The translations under genes were made by a program, and so were the position numbers. A stretch of 64,000 nucleotides of DNA from contig JAUIAP010000010.1 in assembly GCA_030425205.1 (NCBI GenBank), positions 1-64,000 of the forward strand, given 5' to 3'. This document shows positions 46,832 to 54,551 of this stretch, piece after piece. How positions within the stretch are numbered: position 1 is the stretch's first letter; the number at the start of each line of letters is the position of its first letter. This DNA is from Anaerolineae bacterium (GTDB lineage: Bacteria; Chloroflexota; Anaerolineae; Promineifilales; Promineifilaceae). A model generated the notes under the pieces. The model was not told the origin of the DNA. It was given only the letters and a program-made list of their open reading frames with translations, and did no database searches.

Positions 46832-47796
46832 TGGCATTTTTCGACCTCCCCCTTGAGCAATTGCAAACTTATCGGCCGAAACGCAGCGAACCAGCCGACT
46901 TCGACGCATTCTGGACAGAGACGTTAAACGCGACTCGCCAGCATCCACTCAATCCTATTTTTGAACAGGTCGATTACGGCTTGGCAACGGTTGAAACCTA
47001 CGATGTGACGTTCAACGGCTATGGTGGTCAACCGATCAAGGGTTGGCTGCTGCTGCCGCGTAATCAGCCGCATCCTCTCCCCTGTATCGTCGAATACATC
47101 GGCTATGGCGGTGGGCGCGGCTTCCCAACCGATTGGTTAACATGGTCGGCCGCCGGCTACGCCCACTTCGTCATGGATACACGCGGACAGGGAAGCTCAT
47201 CACGGGGCGGCGACACGCCCGACCCAGAGGCAGACGGTGCAAACCCCCACTATCCCGGCTTTATGACACGCGGTATCTTGCGGCCAGAGACATACTACTA
47301 TCGTCGTGTTTTCAGCGATGCTGTGCGAGCGGTTGAGGCGGCGCGCTCACATGCGGCGATAGATGCCAGCCGTGTTGCCGTGAGCGGTGGCAGTCAAGGG
47401 GGCGGGATCACGCTTGCCGTCAGCGGCTTGCTGACCGACGTACTGGCGGTCATGCCAGATGTGCCATTTTTGTGTCACTATCGTCGTGCAACGGAGATCA
47501 CCAACGCGCATCCTTATCAGGAAATCGGCCGATACCTCAAAACCCACCGCAACAACATCGACACCGTATTCAACACGCTCTCCTACTTCGATGGGGTCAA
47601 TTTTGCCGCACGCGCCAACGCACCCACGCTGTTTTCGGTCGCCCTAATGGACGAAATCTGCCCCCCATCAACCGTCTTCGCCGCCTACAACCATTACGCG
47701 GGCGCCAAGCAGATCCGCACCTACGCATACAATGGGCATGAGGGCGGCGCGACTTTTCAGATCAACGAGAAAATCAAATTTATGCGCGAGTTATAA
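46831..47796 (+). CDS. acetyl xylan esterase / cephalosporin-C deacetylase, CE7 family
   Basis: This 321-residue alpha/beta hydrolase of family CE7 removes acetyl groups from xylooligosaccharides and related sugars. The nucleophile Ser is in [10 protein letters not shown] near 187, the Asp in [17 protein letters not shown] near 274 and the His in YNGHEGG near 303. The N-terminal [26 protein letters not shown] is the CE7 opening. It has no signal peptide. It is coupled to the GH43-like gene, suggesting cleavage of acetylated arabinose- or xylose-bearing oligosaccharides imported by the neighbouring transporter. Confidence 0.92.
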   Translation: MAFFDLPLEQLQTYRPKRSEPADFDAFWTETLNATRQHPLNPIFEQVDYGLATVETYDVTFNGYGGQPIKGWLLLPRNQPHPLPCIVEYIGYGGGRGFPTDWLTWSAAGYAHFVMDTRGQGSSSRGGDTPDPEADGANPHYPGFMTRGILRPETYYYRRVFSDAVRAVEAARSHAAIDASRVAVSGGSQGGGITLAVSGLLTDVLAVMPDVPFLCHYRRATEITNAHPYQEIGRYLKTHRNNIDTVFNTLSYFDGVNFAARANAPTLFSVALMDEICPPSTVFAAYNHYAGAKQIRTYAYNGHEGGATFQINEKIKFMREL

Positions 47797-48069
47797 CTAG
47801 AGCGCGAACGCTTCGCTCACGTCTTCCATTCTTAACAGCCTAGAACATCCCTGTTTCTAAGTCTATTTGGGCAACTGCAAACCGCTTTACAAACGAACTG
47901 ATAAGAGATGTCAAAATAGCGTGATAACGTTCATTCGTAATGTGTGTCGTAATGGTATCTAAATAGACTAAACAAGTAGGAAAAATCGAGGAATATGGAT
48001 TGTTAGCACAATGCTAGCGGCAATCGGCCGAAGTCCAGCACCACCGATTGCGATACACAGGAAAACAGA

Positions 48070-49527
48070 ATGTTAGATATGCAACCGCTGAACCACAAAC
48101 TAAGTGGTCATGGTGAAAAGATTCTCGTCGTCGACGATAGCCGCGAGACTGTACGCCATCTCGCCGAAACATTATTGCCCACATTTGGGTTCAACTCCAT
48201 CTATGCGCTTGACGGCCGGACCGCGCTCGAACGAATTCGCGCCGATGCCCCCGATCTTGTCATGCTTGATCTCAACTTGCCACATATGACGGGAATCGAC
48301 GTGTTGCAGGCGTTGGCGTTGGATGAAAATCGTCCTCCAGTTGTCCTAATGACGGGTGGCGGGTCAGAGCAAAGCGCGATTGATGCGTTCCGTCTTGGTG
48401 TAAAAGATTACCTCGTTAAGCCGTTTACGATTGATGAGGTGCTGGAAACGATTCAGCGCACGCTGGAGCGCAGTGAAAACAGCAATACACCGCTCATTGA
48501 TGAACAACAGCTTGAAATCGCACGCAACGAGATTCGTCGTCAGAAAGATCAATTCGGCCGATTGCTCACCATCAGCAAACAGATCACCGCGTTGACCGAT
48601 CTCAACACCATCATTGACCGCACGCTGCGCCTTGCGTTGGAAGAGTGCGAAGCTGAGCAAAGCACGCTTTGGCTCCCCGCCAGTGAACGCAGCCAGATTC
48701 ACACCTACCAATACAAACTTGAAAAGAACGCCGTCTACAACTTCAACCACACCATTCAAGACCCGTTTATGCAGCGCGTCTTGAACAGTGGTGAGTTGGT
48801 GCGGGAAGCCGATTTTTCAGACGGGTTAAATGTCGGACTTGAACGGCGCGCTCGCTCAGTTCTCTATGTGCCGATCAAAATTCACTTGGAGACGGTCGGT
48901 GTATTGGGCGTGACCCACACCTACGCGCCGCATGCATTTAGCGAGCTGGATGAGATGTTTCTGTCGGCCATCGGCGAATATGTCTCGATTGCGCTGACCA
49001 ATGCGTTTAACATTCAGAAATCGCGCAGCAGCAACGCTGGCCGCATTCGTGATCTTTATAGCTTGGTGAATATCACCAACAGTTTGGCGACAGATTCGGC
49101 CGATAAAGTGATCCGCGATGCGCTATTTTATACCTACAACCGCTGGCAAATTGAAGCGTGTTCCGTTTGGAAAGTTGAGGGCAAGCGCGTTAAGTTTATG
49201 AACAACATGGGCGTCGGCTCCGATTCGCTGACCAACATCGATCTGCCAGCTGGCGAAGGGTTTGTCGGCTATGTCACGGAAACGGGCAAATGGATCTATA
49301 GCAATGCCGTCACCCACCATCCGCGCCATCATGGGGGTGTCGATGAACAGACAGGTTTCCAAACCCGTTCAATCCTCTGTATCCCCCTCACCTATCAGGG
49401 CAACGTGCTTGGCGCATTGCAACTGATCAACCGCATGGACGGCGATTTCGTCGAAAAAGATGTCGAACAGGCGATGTCTGTCGGTTCGATTTTGGCAATT
49501 GCCCTACATTTGATGCAAGGCTCGTAG
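48070..49527 (+). CDS. response regulator with REC and two GAF domains
   Basis: This 485-residue cytoplasmic signalling protein has a receiver domain at residues 17-130: acidic pocket Asp22/Asp23 (VVDDS), phospho-acceptor Asp67 (VMLDLNLP), Thr95 and Lys117 (LVKPF). A short coiled-coil linker follows, then two GAF domains at about 165-315 and 320-485. No output domain (kinase, HTH, GGDEF) is present, so it may work as an adaptor or by binding another protein. No histidine kinase gene is adjacent. AGGA precedes the ATG. An octamer TCGGCCGA lies at 48024 in its upstream gap. Confidence 0.9.
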   Translation: MLDMQPLNHKLSGHGEKILVVDDSRETVRHLAETLLPTFGFNSIYALDGRTALERIRADAPDLVMLDLNLPHMTGIDVLQALALDENRPPVVLMTGGGSEQSAIDAFRLGVKDYLVKPFTIDEVLETIQRTLERSENSNTPLIDEQQLEIARNEIRRQKDQFGRLLTISKQITALTDLNTIIDRTLRLALEECEAEQSTLWLPASERSQIHTYQYKLEKNAVYNFNHTIQDPFMQRVLNSGELVREADFSDGLNVGLERRARSVLYVPIKIHLETVGVLGVTHTYAPHAFSELDEMFLSAIGEYVSIALTNAFNIQKSRSSNAGRIRDLYSLVNITNSLATDSADKVIRDALFYTYNRWQIEACSVWKVEGKRVKFMNNMGVGSDSLTNIDLPAGEGFVGYVTETGKWIYSNAVTHHPRHHGGVDEQTGFQTRSILCIPLTYQGNVLGALQLINRMDGDFVEKDVEQAMSVGSILAIALHLMQGS

Positions 49528-49656
49528 CACAATTTCCCTCGCCCGTCTCATAACGCTAGAGGGGTGAGAAATTTTCATATTCCTCCCTCCGTAATCTCAA
49601 AAATAAGTTCATGATGCGCAGCATATGCGACTGCTGTTGTAATGCTGCTGGCAGGG

Positions 49657-49686
49657 TTGCCTTTGATCAGTAAATCTAGTTAAACT
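49657..49686 (+). promoter_or_regulatory. promoter for a leaderless transcript of the CcmD-like gene
   Basis: TTGCCT at 49657-49662, an 18-nt spacer and TAAACT at 49681-49686 are followed by 6 nt and the ATG at 49693. No Shine-Dalgarno is present. Confidence 0.55.
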
Positions 49687-49692
49687 TGCGCT

Positions 49693-49839
49693 ATGAACTT
49701 TTCACTTATCACAATCGCCATTGTCGTTTCCATTTTGTGGTTGGCAATCTACGCCTTTTACCTCTACACCTCTCAGCAACAAGAGCAGATCGAAGAGGAA
49801 ATTAACCGTGTTGAGCGGCTGCTCGACAAGGAGGATTAG
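49693..49839 (+). CDS. CcmD-like small membrane protein (48 residues)
   Basis: This 48-residue protein has one transmembrane helix (residues about 5-25, LITIAIVVSILWLAIYAFYL) followed by a charged coil (QQQEQIEEEINRVERLLDKED). The layout and the YxxYL...RVExLL pattern match the CcmD family of cytochrome c maturation, but no other ccm gene is near. The ATG follows a -10 box at the leaderless spacing. The stop is 1 base before the ATG of the next lipoprotein, so the two form an operon; the leaderless start and tight junction support a real gene. Confidence 0.7.
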   Translation: MNFSLITIAIVVSILWLAIYAFYLYTSQQQEQIEEEINRVERLLDKED

Positions 49840-49840
49840 C

Positions 49841-50497
49841 ATGTTGCGAATGATTCTGCTGACTATTCTCCTGTCGTTGCTGTTCGGTTGTTCAATGTTA
49901 GGCAATGACGATACGGTGCCATGCACCGATGCGACGGCACTGATGCGCGACAGCTTTTTGGATGAGACAAACTGTGGTTGGGCCATTTATAACGGGTCGG
50001 AATCGGCCGAAATTGCCAATGGTGTTCTGACCGTCAGTGCCAGCACCAACGGCGTGGTCGCATGGACAAATCCGGGACGCACCTTTTTTGATAGCGAAAT
50101 CGCCATCCAAACGCGTCAAGTCTCTGGCCCCAACGATAACGCCTATGGGTTGATCTGCCGCTATGTCGATGACGAAAATTTCTACATCTTTCTCATTAGC
50201 GGTGATGGGTTTTACGCAATTGGCAAGTATGAAAGTGGTGTAAGCCAAATCCAATATCTGACAGGGGAAGACCCGAATTTCTTTGTCCAATCAGAGGCGA
50301 TTAACACAGGTATCGCCACAAATTTACTGCGTGTTTCCTGCGTCGGCAACCAACTGTCGCTAACAGTCAATGGTCTTCCCATCACGACGGTCAGCGATGA
50401 CAGCTTTTCCAGTGGCGACATTGGTGTTGCGGTCAGCACGTTCGAGTCCAACCGTGTTGTGATTGAATTTGATAATCTCACCGTAACGGCCCCATAA
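49841..50497 (+). CDS. lipoprotein with concanavalin/LamG-like fold, paralogue A
   Basis: This 218-residue exported lipoprotein (MLRMILLTILLSLLFGC, lipidated Cys17) has a mature domain that is a beta-sandwich of the LamG/DUF1080 kind: DSFLDETNCGW, YGLICRYVDDENFYIFLISGDGFYAIG and FESNRVVIEFDNLTV at the end. It is a tandem paralogue of the next gene; both carry DxF, YG(L/I), FYxFxI(S/T)GxG, AINTG and FDN(L/F). It is likely a surface glycan-binding lipoprotein, with the ligand unknown. The start is ATG 49841, 1 base after the CcmD-like stop. Confidence 0.8.
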   Translation: MLRMILLTILLSLLFGCSMLGNDDTVPCTDATALMRDSFLDETNCGWAIYNGSESAEIANGVLTVSASTNGVVAWTNPGRTFFDSEIAIQTRQVSGPNDNAYGLICRYVDDENFYIFLISGDGFYAIGKYESGVSQIQYLTGEDPNFFVQSEAINTGIATNLLRVSCVGNQLSLTVNGLPITTVSDDSFSSGDIGVAVSTFESNRVVIEFDNLTVTAP

Positions 50498-50540
50498 ATT
50501 TAGAATGGCGAGTGACCAAGATGGTTGCCCGCCAAGATCA

Positions 50541-51182
50541 ATGATCCAAACGAATCCCCGAAACGTTCTGCTCATATTGTTACTGCTGGCCTGTCTTTCA
50601 GTTGGTTGCCGCAAGCGCGTGTTGGCGGCGGATGACTTTGGATCGGCCGATTCCACTCGCTGGATTCTGGAAGAGGATGTCTACGGCCGCGCCTATGTCG
50701 AAAACAGTCAGCTACTAATCGCCGTCAACCAAGCGGAGACGATGCAGTACGCGACCTTCCGCCAGCCCTACGCCGACTTCAACTTACAGGTCGATGCAAA
50801 ACTACTCAACGGAAATCTCGACAGCAGTTACGGCATTTTATTCCGCCGACAAGAGGGCGGCGCGTTTTATCGCTTTGCCATCACGGGTAGCGGCCTGTTT
50901 GGCATCGAACGGCGCGATAGCGCGGGAAGTTGGGAAATCTATAACGATTCTGGCCGCTGGCAACGTCACGCAGCTATTAACACAGGGCTTGGCCAAACCA
51001 ACCGTCTGCGTATCTCGGCACTCGGCAGCATCGTCATCTTTTCTGTCAATGATTCGGTTATTTACCGCAACGACAACTTCGATACTACCTTCCAAACAGG
51101 AACCATCGCCCTTTCCGCTGGCTCGTTTGCCCAGCCCGGCGTGTTGGCGGCATTTGATAATTTCAGTTTGACAGAGCCATAA
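50541..51182 (+). CDS. lipoprotein with concanavalin/LamG-like fold, paralogue B
   Basis: This 213-residue lipoprotein (MIQTNPRNVLLILLLLACLSVGC, lipidated Cys23) is the tandem paralogue of 49841, 43 bases downstream. The mature part has the same sandwich: DDFGSADSTRWILEED, YGILFRRQEGGAFYRFAITGSGLFGIE, AAINTGLGQTNRLRISALG and AAFDNFSLTEP. The SAD in its first strand is encoded by a TCGGCCGA octamer (50643-50650). ATG 50541 is preferred because it begins the signal peptide; ATG 50505 is in frame. Its function is unknown. Confidence 0.8.
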   Translation: MIQTNPRNVLLILLLLACLSVGCRKRVLAADDFGSADSTRWILEEDVYGRAYVENSQLLIAVNQAETMQYATFRQPYADFNLQVDAKLLNGNLDSSYGILFRRQEGGAFYRFAITGSGLFGIERRDSAGSWEIYNDSGRWQRHAAINTGLGQTNRLRISALGSIVIFSVNDSVIYRNDNFDTTFQTGTIALSAGSFAQPGVLAAFDNFSLTEP

Positions 51183-51254
51183 GTTGTCGAGGCAGGCCAT
51201 CAGAAATCCTGACCGCCGATACAACAATTTAGCGACCATTGCGTAGAGGGAAAT

Positions 51255-51833
51255 ATGGACATCATTACTGCACTTGGAGGTATTGGCGCAGCGTTTGGTC
51301 TATCGGCAAGCGCGGGTTTAAATGCGTACATCCCGCTGCTGATCGTGGCGGTCGCGGCGCGTTTAAAGTGGCTCAACTTGGGCGAACCGTATGACGTGTT
51401 GGCGAGTTGGCCGGTGCTAGCACTTTTGGTTGTGCTGCTGATAATCGAAATGCTAGTCGACAAAATCCCCGCAGTGGACACAATCAATGACGTGATTCAA
51501 ACGCTGATTCGACCGGCTGCGGGGGCGATGCTTTTCGCGGCGAATGCGAATGTCGTCACCGACCTCAGCCCCGTCCTTGCGGTTACGGCGGGGATACTTT
51601 TAGCAGGGAGCGTCCATACGACGAAGGGTGTCGCAAGGCCAATGGTCACAGCGACAACAGGTGGCATGGGCAATTGGGCGGTCAGCCTGATTGAGGACGT
51701 CATCGCCGTTTTTGTCTCTATTCTCGCCCTATTTATTCCAATTATCGTCGGTGCCGTTGTGCTAATCGCCCTGGTGTGGTTGATCCGCTTTTGGTTACGT
51801 CGCAGACGGCGCACTGCTCAGGTGATTAGGTGA
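51255..51833 (+). CDS. DUF4126 membrane protein
   Basis: This 192-residue membrane protein has five to six helices. DUF4126 features are the opening GAAFGLSASAGLNAYIPLLIVAVAARL, then DVLASWPVLALLVVLLIIEMLVDKIPAVDTINDVIQTLIRPAAGAMLFAA, and GSVHTTKGVARPMVTATTGGMGNWAVSLIED. Its function is not known. It has a GAGGG ribosome site and stands between the lipoproteins and the Yip1-type gene, all rightward. Confidence 0.88.
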   Translation: MDIITALGGIGAAFGLSASAGLNAYIPLLIVAVAARLKWLNLGEPYDVLASWPVLALLVVLLIIEMLVDKIPAVDTINDVIQTLIRPAAGAMLFAANANVVTDLSPVLAVTAGILLAGSVHTTKGVARPMVTATTGGMGNWAVSLIEDVIAVFVSILALFIPIIVGAVVLIALVWLIRFWLRRRRRTAQVIR

Positions 51834-51936
51834 AATTTCACGAGGAAGTGACCGAAAATTCGGCCGAATTCTTAACACACGATTCGCAATTATGTGTTAT
51901 ATTAGCGACAAATTAACGACATAGGAGCTTGAAAAA

Positions 51937-52494
51937 ATGAAAGGCAATAGTAGTTTAGTTGAACGAGTCATGGGTGTGTTGAAGTTGGATGTTCCAACCT
52001 TTGAAGAGATCGAACACGACCAAAGTGCAACAGGGCAAGCCGCCGTTGTTGTCGTCGCAGTGGCGATATTGGCAGGAATTGGTGCGGGATTAGCTGGCAC
52101 AACTGGCTTTTCTATTGGCGGATTGATAGCGGCAATTCTAACTCAATTGATCGGATGGGTCGTATGGTCGGCAGTTGTATTCTTCGTTGGGACAAAGTTC
52201 TTTGGTGGAAAGGCCGATATTGGTGAAATGTTGCGTGTGATCGGTTTTGCACAGGCCCCAAATGTTTTAGGTGTTCTCGCGTTTATTCCGCTATTAGGTG
52301 GAATTGCAACATTGATTGGCAGCCTTTGGGCATTGGTCACAGGTGTTATCGGCGTTCGTCAAGGATTGGATGTGTCTACGGGAACAGCAATCATCGTGAT
52401 GATTATCGGTATCATCGCGTTCTTCATCGTCGGTATGATCTTCGCCACTATTTTCGGTGTCGGCGCGATCGGCTTAGGAGCCATCACAGGCTAA
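51937..52494 (+). CDS. Yip1-domain membrane protein
   Basis: This 185-residue protein has a cytoplasmic N-terminus (ERVMGVLKLDVPTFEEIEHDQSATGQAAVVVV) and about five helices containing the Yip1 signature (WSAVVFFVGTKFFGGKADIGEMLRVIGFAQAPNVLGVLAFIPLLGG, then LWALVTGVIGVRQGLDVSTGTAIIV). Bacterial Yip1 proteins have no fixed function. AGGAG precedes the ATG. A terminator follows at 52551. An octamer TCGGCCGA (51860-51867) lies in the 5' gap. Confidence 0.9.
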   Translation: MKGNSSLVERVMGVLKLDVPTFEEIEHDQSATGQAAVVVVAVAILAGIGAGLAGTTGFSIGGLIAAILTQLIGWVVWSAVVFFVGTKFFGGKADIGEMLRVIGFAQAPNVLGVLAFIPLLGGIATLIGSLWALVTGVIGVRQGLDVSTGTAIIVMIIGIIAFFIVGMIFATIFGVGAIGLGAITG

Positions 52495-52550
52495 CGTCTG
52501 TACCACTGAATCAAATATTGACCGCACTGTAAATAGTGCAATATCCAATT

Positions 52551-52591
52551 ATGGGGGTCGTGGGCTATGCCTTACGGCCCCCATGCTTTTA
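52551..52591 (+). terminator. intrinsic terminator after the Yip1 gene
   Basis: ATGGGGG...CCCCCAT stems of 11 bp (52551-52561 with 52574-52584, one G-T wobble) are followed by GCTTTTAT. The hairpin also faces the convergent gene at 52648 and may be bidirectional. Confidence 0.75.
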
Positions 52592-52647
52592 TAGTGCCTT
52601 TTGGCATCCTGCCAGTAAATTCGATTTTAACTAGGAGCCGACGCGGC

Positions 52648-53100
52648 TTATCTTGGTAATGCCCCACTTGCACTTAGGTCCTTGATCGTCTCGACCGCCT
52701 GCAAGCAATGGGCGTGTTCTTCGGTCGTTAGGTCGATTGCCTCGAATGCCTCTTCGTCTAACAAGACAACATCACCATCCATATCAACCCACACATCCAA
52801 TTCTAAATCTGTCCAGCGAATCTCGGCCGATGTGCATTGTGTCGGCCGCGTTATGTTGCAATACCACCCCTTCAACGCGCCCGTCTCACCCGAATAAAGC
52901 GCAAAGACGTTATACCAGCGGTCTGTGTAGAAATACTCGTGCAGATAATCCCCAGTGGCAAAAGTGGTTGTCTCGGTGGTGATAGTTGGTGTTTGCCATT
53001 CGGCACGGACAGCGCTGCAATTTGTCTCTGTGGTAGGGATGCGTACTGCCTTATAGCGCACTTTTTCCTGACCCGCATGATCCAATTTCACAACAAGCAT
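52648..53100 (-). CDS. DUF402-family protein
   Basis: This 150-residue cytoplasmic beta-barrel protein is of the DUF402/FomD type. Diagnostic features are WYNVFALYSGETGALKGWYCNITRPT near 70-95 and DLELDVWVDMDGDVVLLDEEAFEA near 105-128, where the acidic residues bind metal in characterised nucleotide hydrolases. The start at ATG 53100 fits the family (KLDHAGQEKVRYKAV follows); a longer GTG frame to 53139 runs through a hairpin (53117-53141). Its biological substrate is unknown. It follows the 53187 gene on the minus strand. Confidence 0.82.
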   Translation of the reverse strand: MLVVKLDHAGQEKVRYKAVRIPTTETNCSAVRAEWQTPTITTETTTFATGDYLHEYFYTDRWYNVFALYSGETGALKGWYCNITRPTQCTSAEIRWTDLELDVWVDMDGDVVLLDEEAFEAIDLTTEEHAHCLQAVETIKDLSASGALPR

Positions 53101-53186
53101 AAATAAAAATGCGAGTAAGTGGACATGAAATGCGTCCACTTATCCACAGTGTTTGTTATTGTGCGCGATGCGCGCAAATCAATGGA

Positions 53187-54512
53187 TTACACGTTGTCTT
53201 GTTTACGCGTAAAGATCAGGATGGAGCCAACGACGCCTGCGCCAAAGACGAGAATCCCTGCACCAAAGACAAGCCAGAGCAGTGGGTTGATTTCGTTCGA
53301 CTCTTGAACCGCCCCAGTCGGAACTGCATTTGTCTCCGCGACCGTTTGACCGCCCAATGCACCCGGTGCCGAATTGCTATCGCCAAGGATACCTTCCGGA
53401 TCAGAGTTTTCGCCGAGTCCATCTAATGGCACGCTGGTCGTGTCTGGCTCAACATAGGCTGGCTCGTCACTATTAGCGTTTGGATCGTCGCTGACGGGTG
53501 GATCAACTTGCGTGCTGGGATCGTCCGCTGGATACCCATCATCCTGTGCCTCTGCGGCTGGCGGATTGTTGGAATCAACGGGTGCGGCAGCAATCCCGGC
53601 TGGTGTTTCGGTTGGCACTGTGATCGGCGTCGCCACAACATTGCTATCATCGGCTGGCAACGGCGTATTGGTTGGGCGCGGCGTGCTCGTTGGAGGCGGT
53701 GTATTGGTCGGGCGTGGCGTACTTGTTGGCTGACCCGCTTCGGTCGTCGAAGTTGGTTCGGCCGTGTCGGTCGGTGCGGGGGTATCGGTTGGCTCCTGCG
53801 TGTCGGTTGGACGTGGCGTTGCCGAGGGGGTGATGAAAACGCGCCCGGTTGCCGTCGGCTCTGGCGCGCTACCATCACCACTTGCGGAAGTTGCGGTCGG
53901 TGCAGTCGTGGCAGTTGCCGCAGTTGTGTTAGTCGGGCGCGGCGTACTCGTTGGCGCACCGGCAGGAACGGTTGAAGTTGGCTCAGAAGTTGCGGTCGGT
54001 TGGGTCGTCGCTGTTGCGTTGCCAGCCGTCGGCGTAACGGGTGTGGCGGTCGGATTACCGATGCCACCACCGCCATTGTTATTGCCATTACCAAGCGTCA
54101 CGCTGGCAATGTCATCACCATACGGCGTTCTACCCCCGCTGAAAACTGTTTCAACGAGCAAATAGTAGTAGGTATTGCCCGCCGTCACATTGGAGTCGAT
54201 GACGGTGTATGTATCACCGGCCACAGTACTCCCGCGTGCGTCGATAAAGTCCGTTGACGAAGACGACCCTTCCTCAGTAAATTGGATAAATGGGCCAGAT
54301 GTGTCCGTGATGAACGCATTGTCGGGCGGCGTGGTCGAGCGTTTTAGACTAAACCCAGCCGTGTTGTCTTCCGTTGCGGTGCGCCATTCAATTTCGATCG
54401 TGCCATCCGCATTTGCGGTTGCCCTTACGTAGTCGAGTGCGACGGCAGCATCGGCCGAATTCAGTCCAATCACCAACAGGATTGCCACTAACAATAAAAC
54501 TCTAAACTTCAT
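53187..54512 (-). CDS. secreted Thr/Pro-rich stalk protein with C-terminal membrane anchor
   Basis: This 441-residue exported protein has a signal peptide (MKFRVLLLVAILLVIGLNSADA). An FN3/reprolysin-like beta domain (about 25-140, VRATANADGTIEIEWRTATEDNTAGFSLKRS) comes next, followed by a low-complexity Thr/Pro stalk of about 170 residues with PTNT and PRPTNTP units. An acidic Asp/Asn/Pro region is next, and a final helix (LWLVFGAGILVFGAGVVGSILIF) with TRKQDNV closes the protein. It has no LPxTG. AAGGTG precedes the ATG. It is 39 bases after the C25 protease and probably co-transcribed; it may be the cell-surface anchor or a substrate of the protease. Confidence 0.78.
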   Translation of the reverse strand: MKFRVLLLVAILLVIGLNSADAAVALDYVRATANADGTIEIEWRTATEDNTAGFSLKRSTTPPDNAFITDTSGPFIQFTEEGSSSSTDFIDARGSTVAGDTYTVIDSNVTAGNTYYYLLVETVFSGGRTPYGDDIASVTLGNGNNNGGGGIGNPTATPVTPTAGNATATTQPTATSEPTSTVPAGAPTSTPRPTNTTAATATTAPTATSASGDGSAPEPTATGRVFITPSATPRPTDTQEPTDTPAPTDTAEPTSTTEAGQPTSTPRPTNTPPPTSTPRPTNTPLPADDSNVVATPITVPTETPAGIAAAPVDSNNPPAAEAQDDGYPADDPSTQVDPPVSDDPNANSDEPAYVEPDTTSVPLDGLGENSDPEGILGDSNSAPGALGGQTVAETNAVPTGAVQESNEINPLLWLVFGAGILVFGAGVVGSILIFTRKQDNV

Positions 54513-54551
54513 ACCATTCACCTTATTGATCGCCGTAGCGATTTATGCTTG

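Noticed and set aside
47797..48069. Gap after the CE7 gene examined for a small RNA or gene
   Set aside because: I see only a weak GAGCG...CGCTC hairpin near 47801-47818 and one TCGGCCGA copy; no frame or terminator pair supports a gene.
53140..53148. A perfect DnaA box, TTATCCACA
   Set aside because: It is a single copy with no second box, no dnaA or dnaN gene and no A+T-rich unwinding region, so an origin is not supported.
53508..54165. Long rightward open frames rich in Arg/Trp/Gly/Val opposite the Thr/Pro stalk
   Set aside because: They mirror the low-complexity Thr/Pro codons on the other strand, have no ribosome site and no family features.
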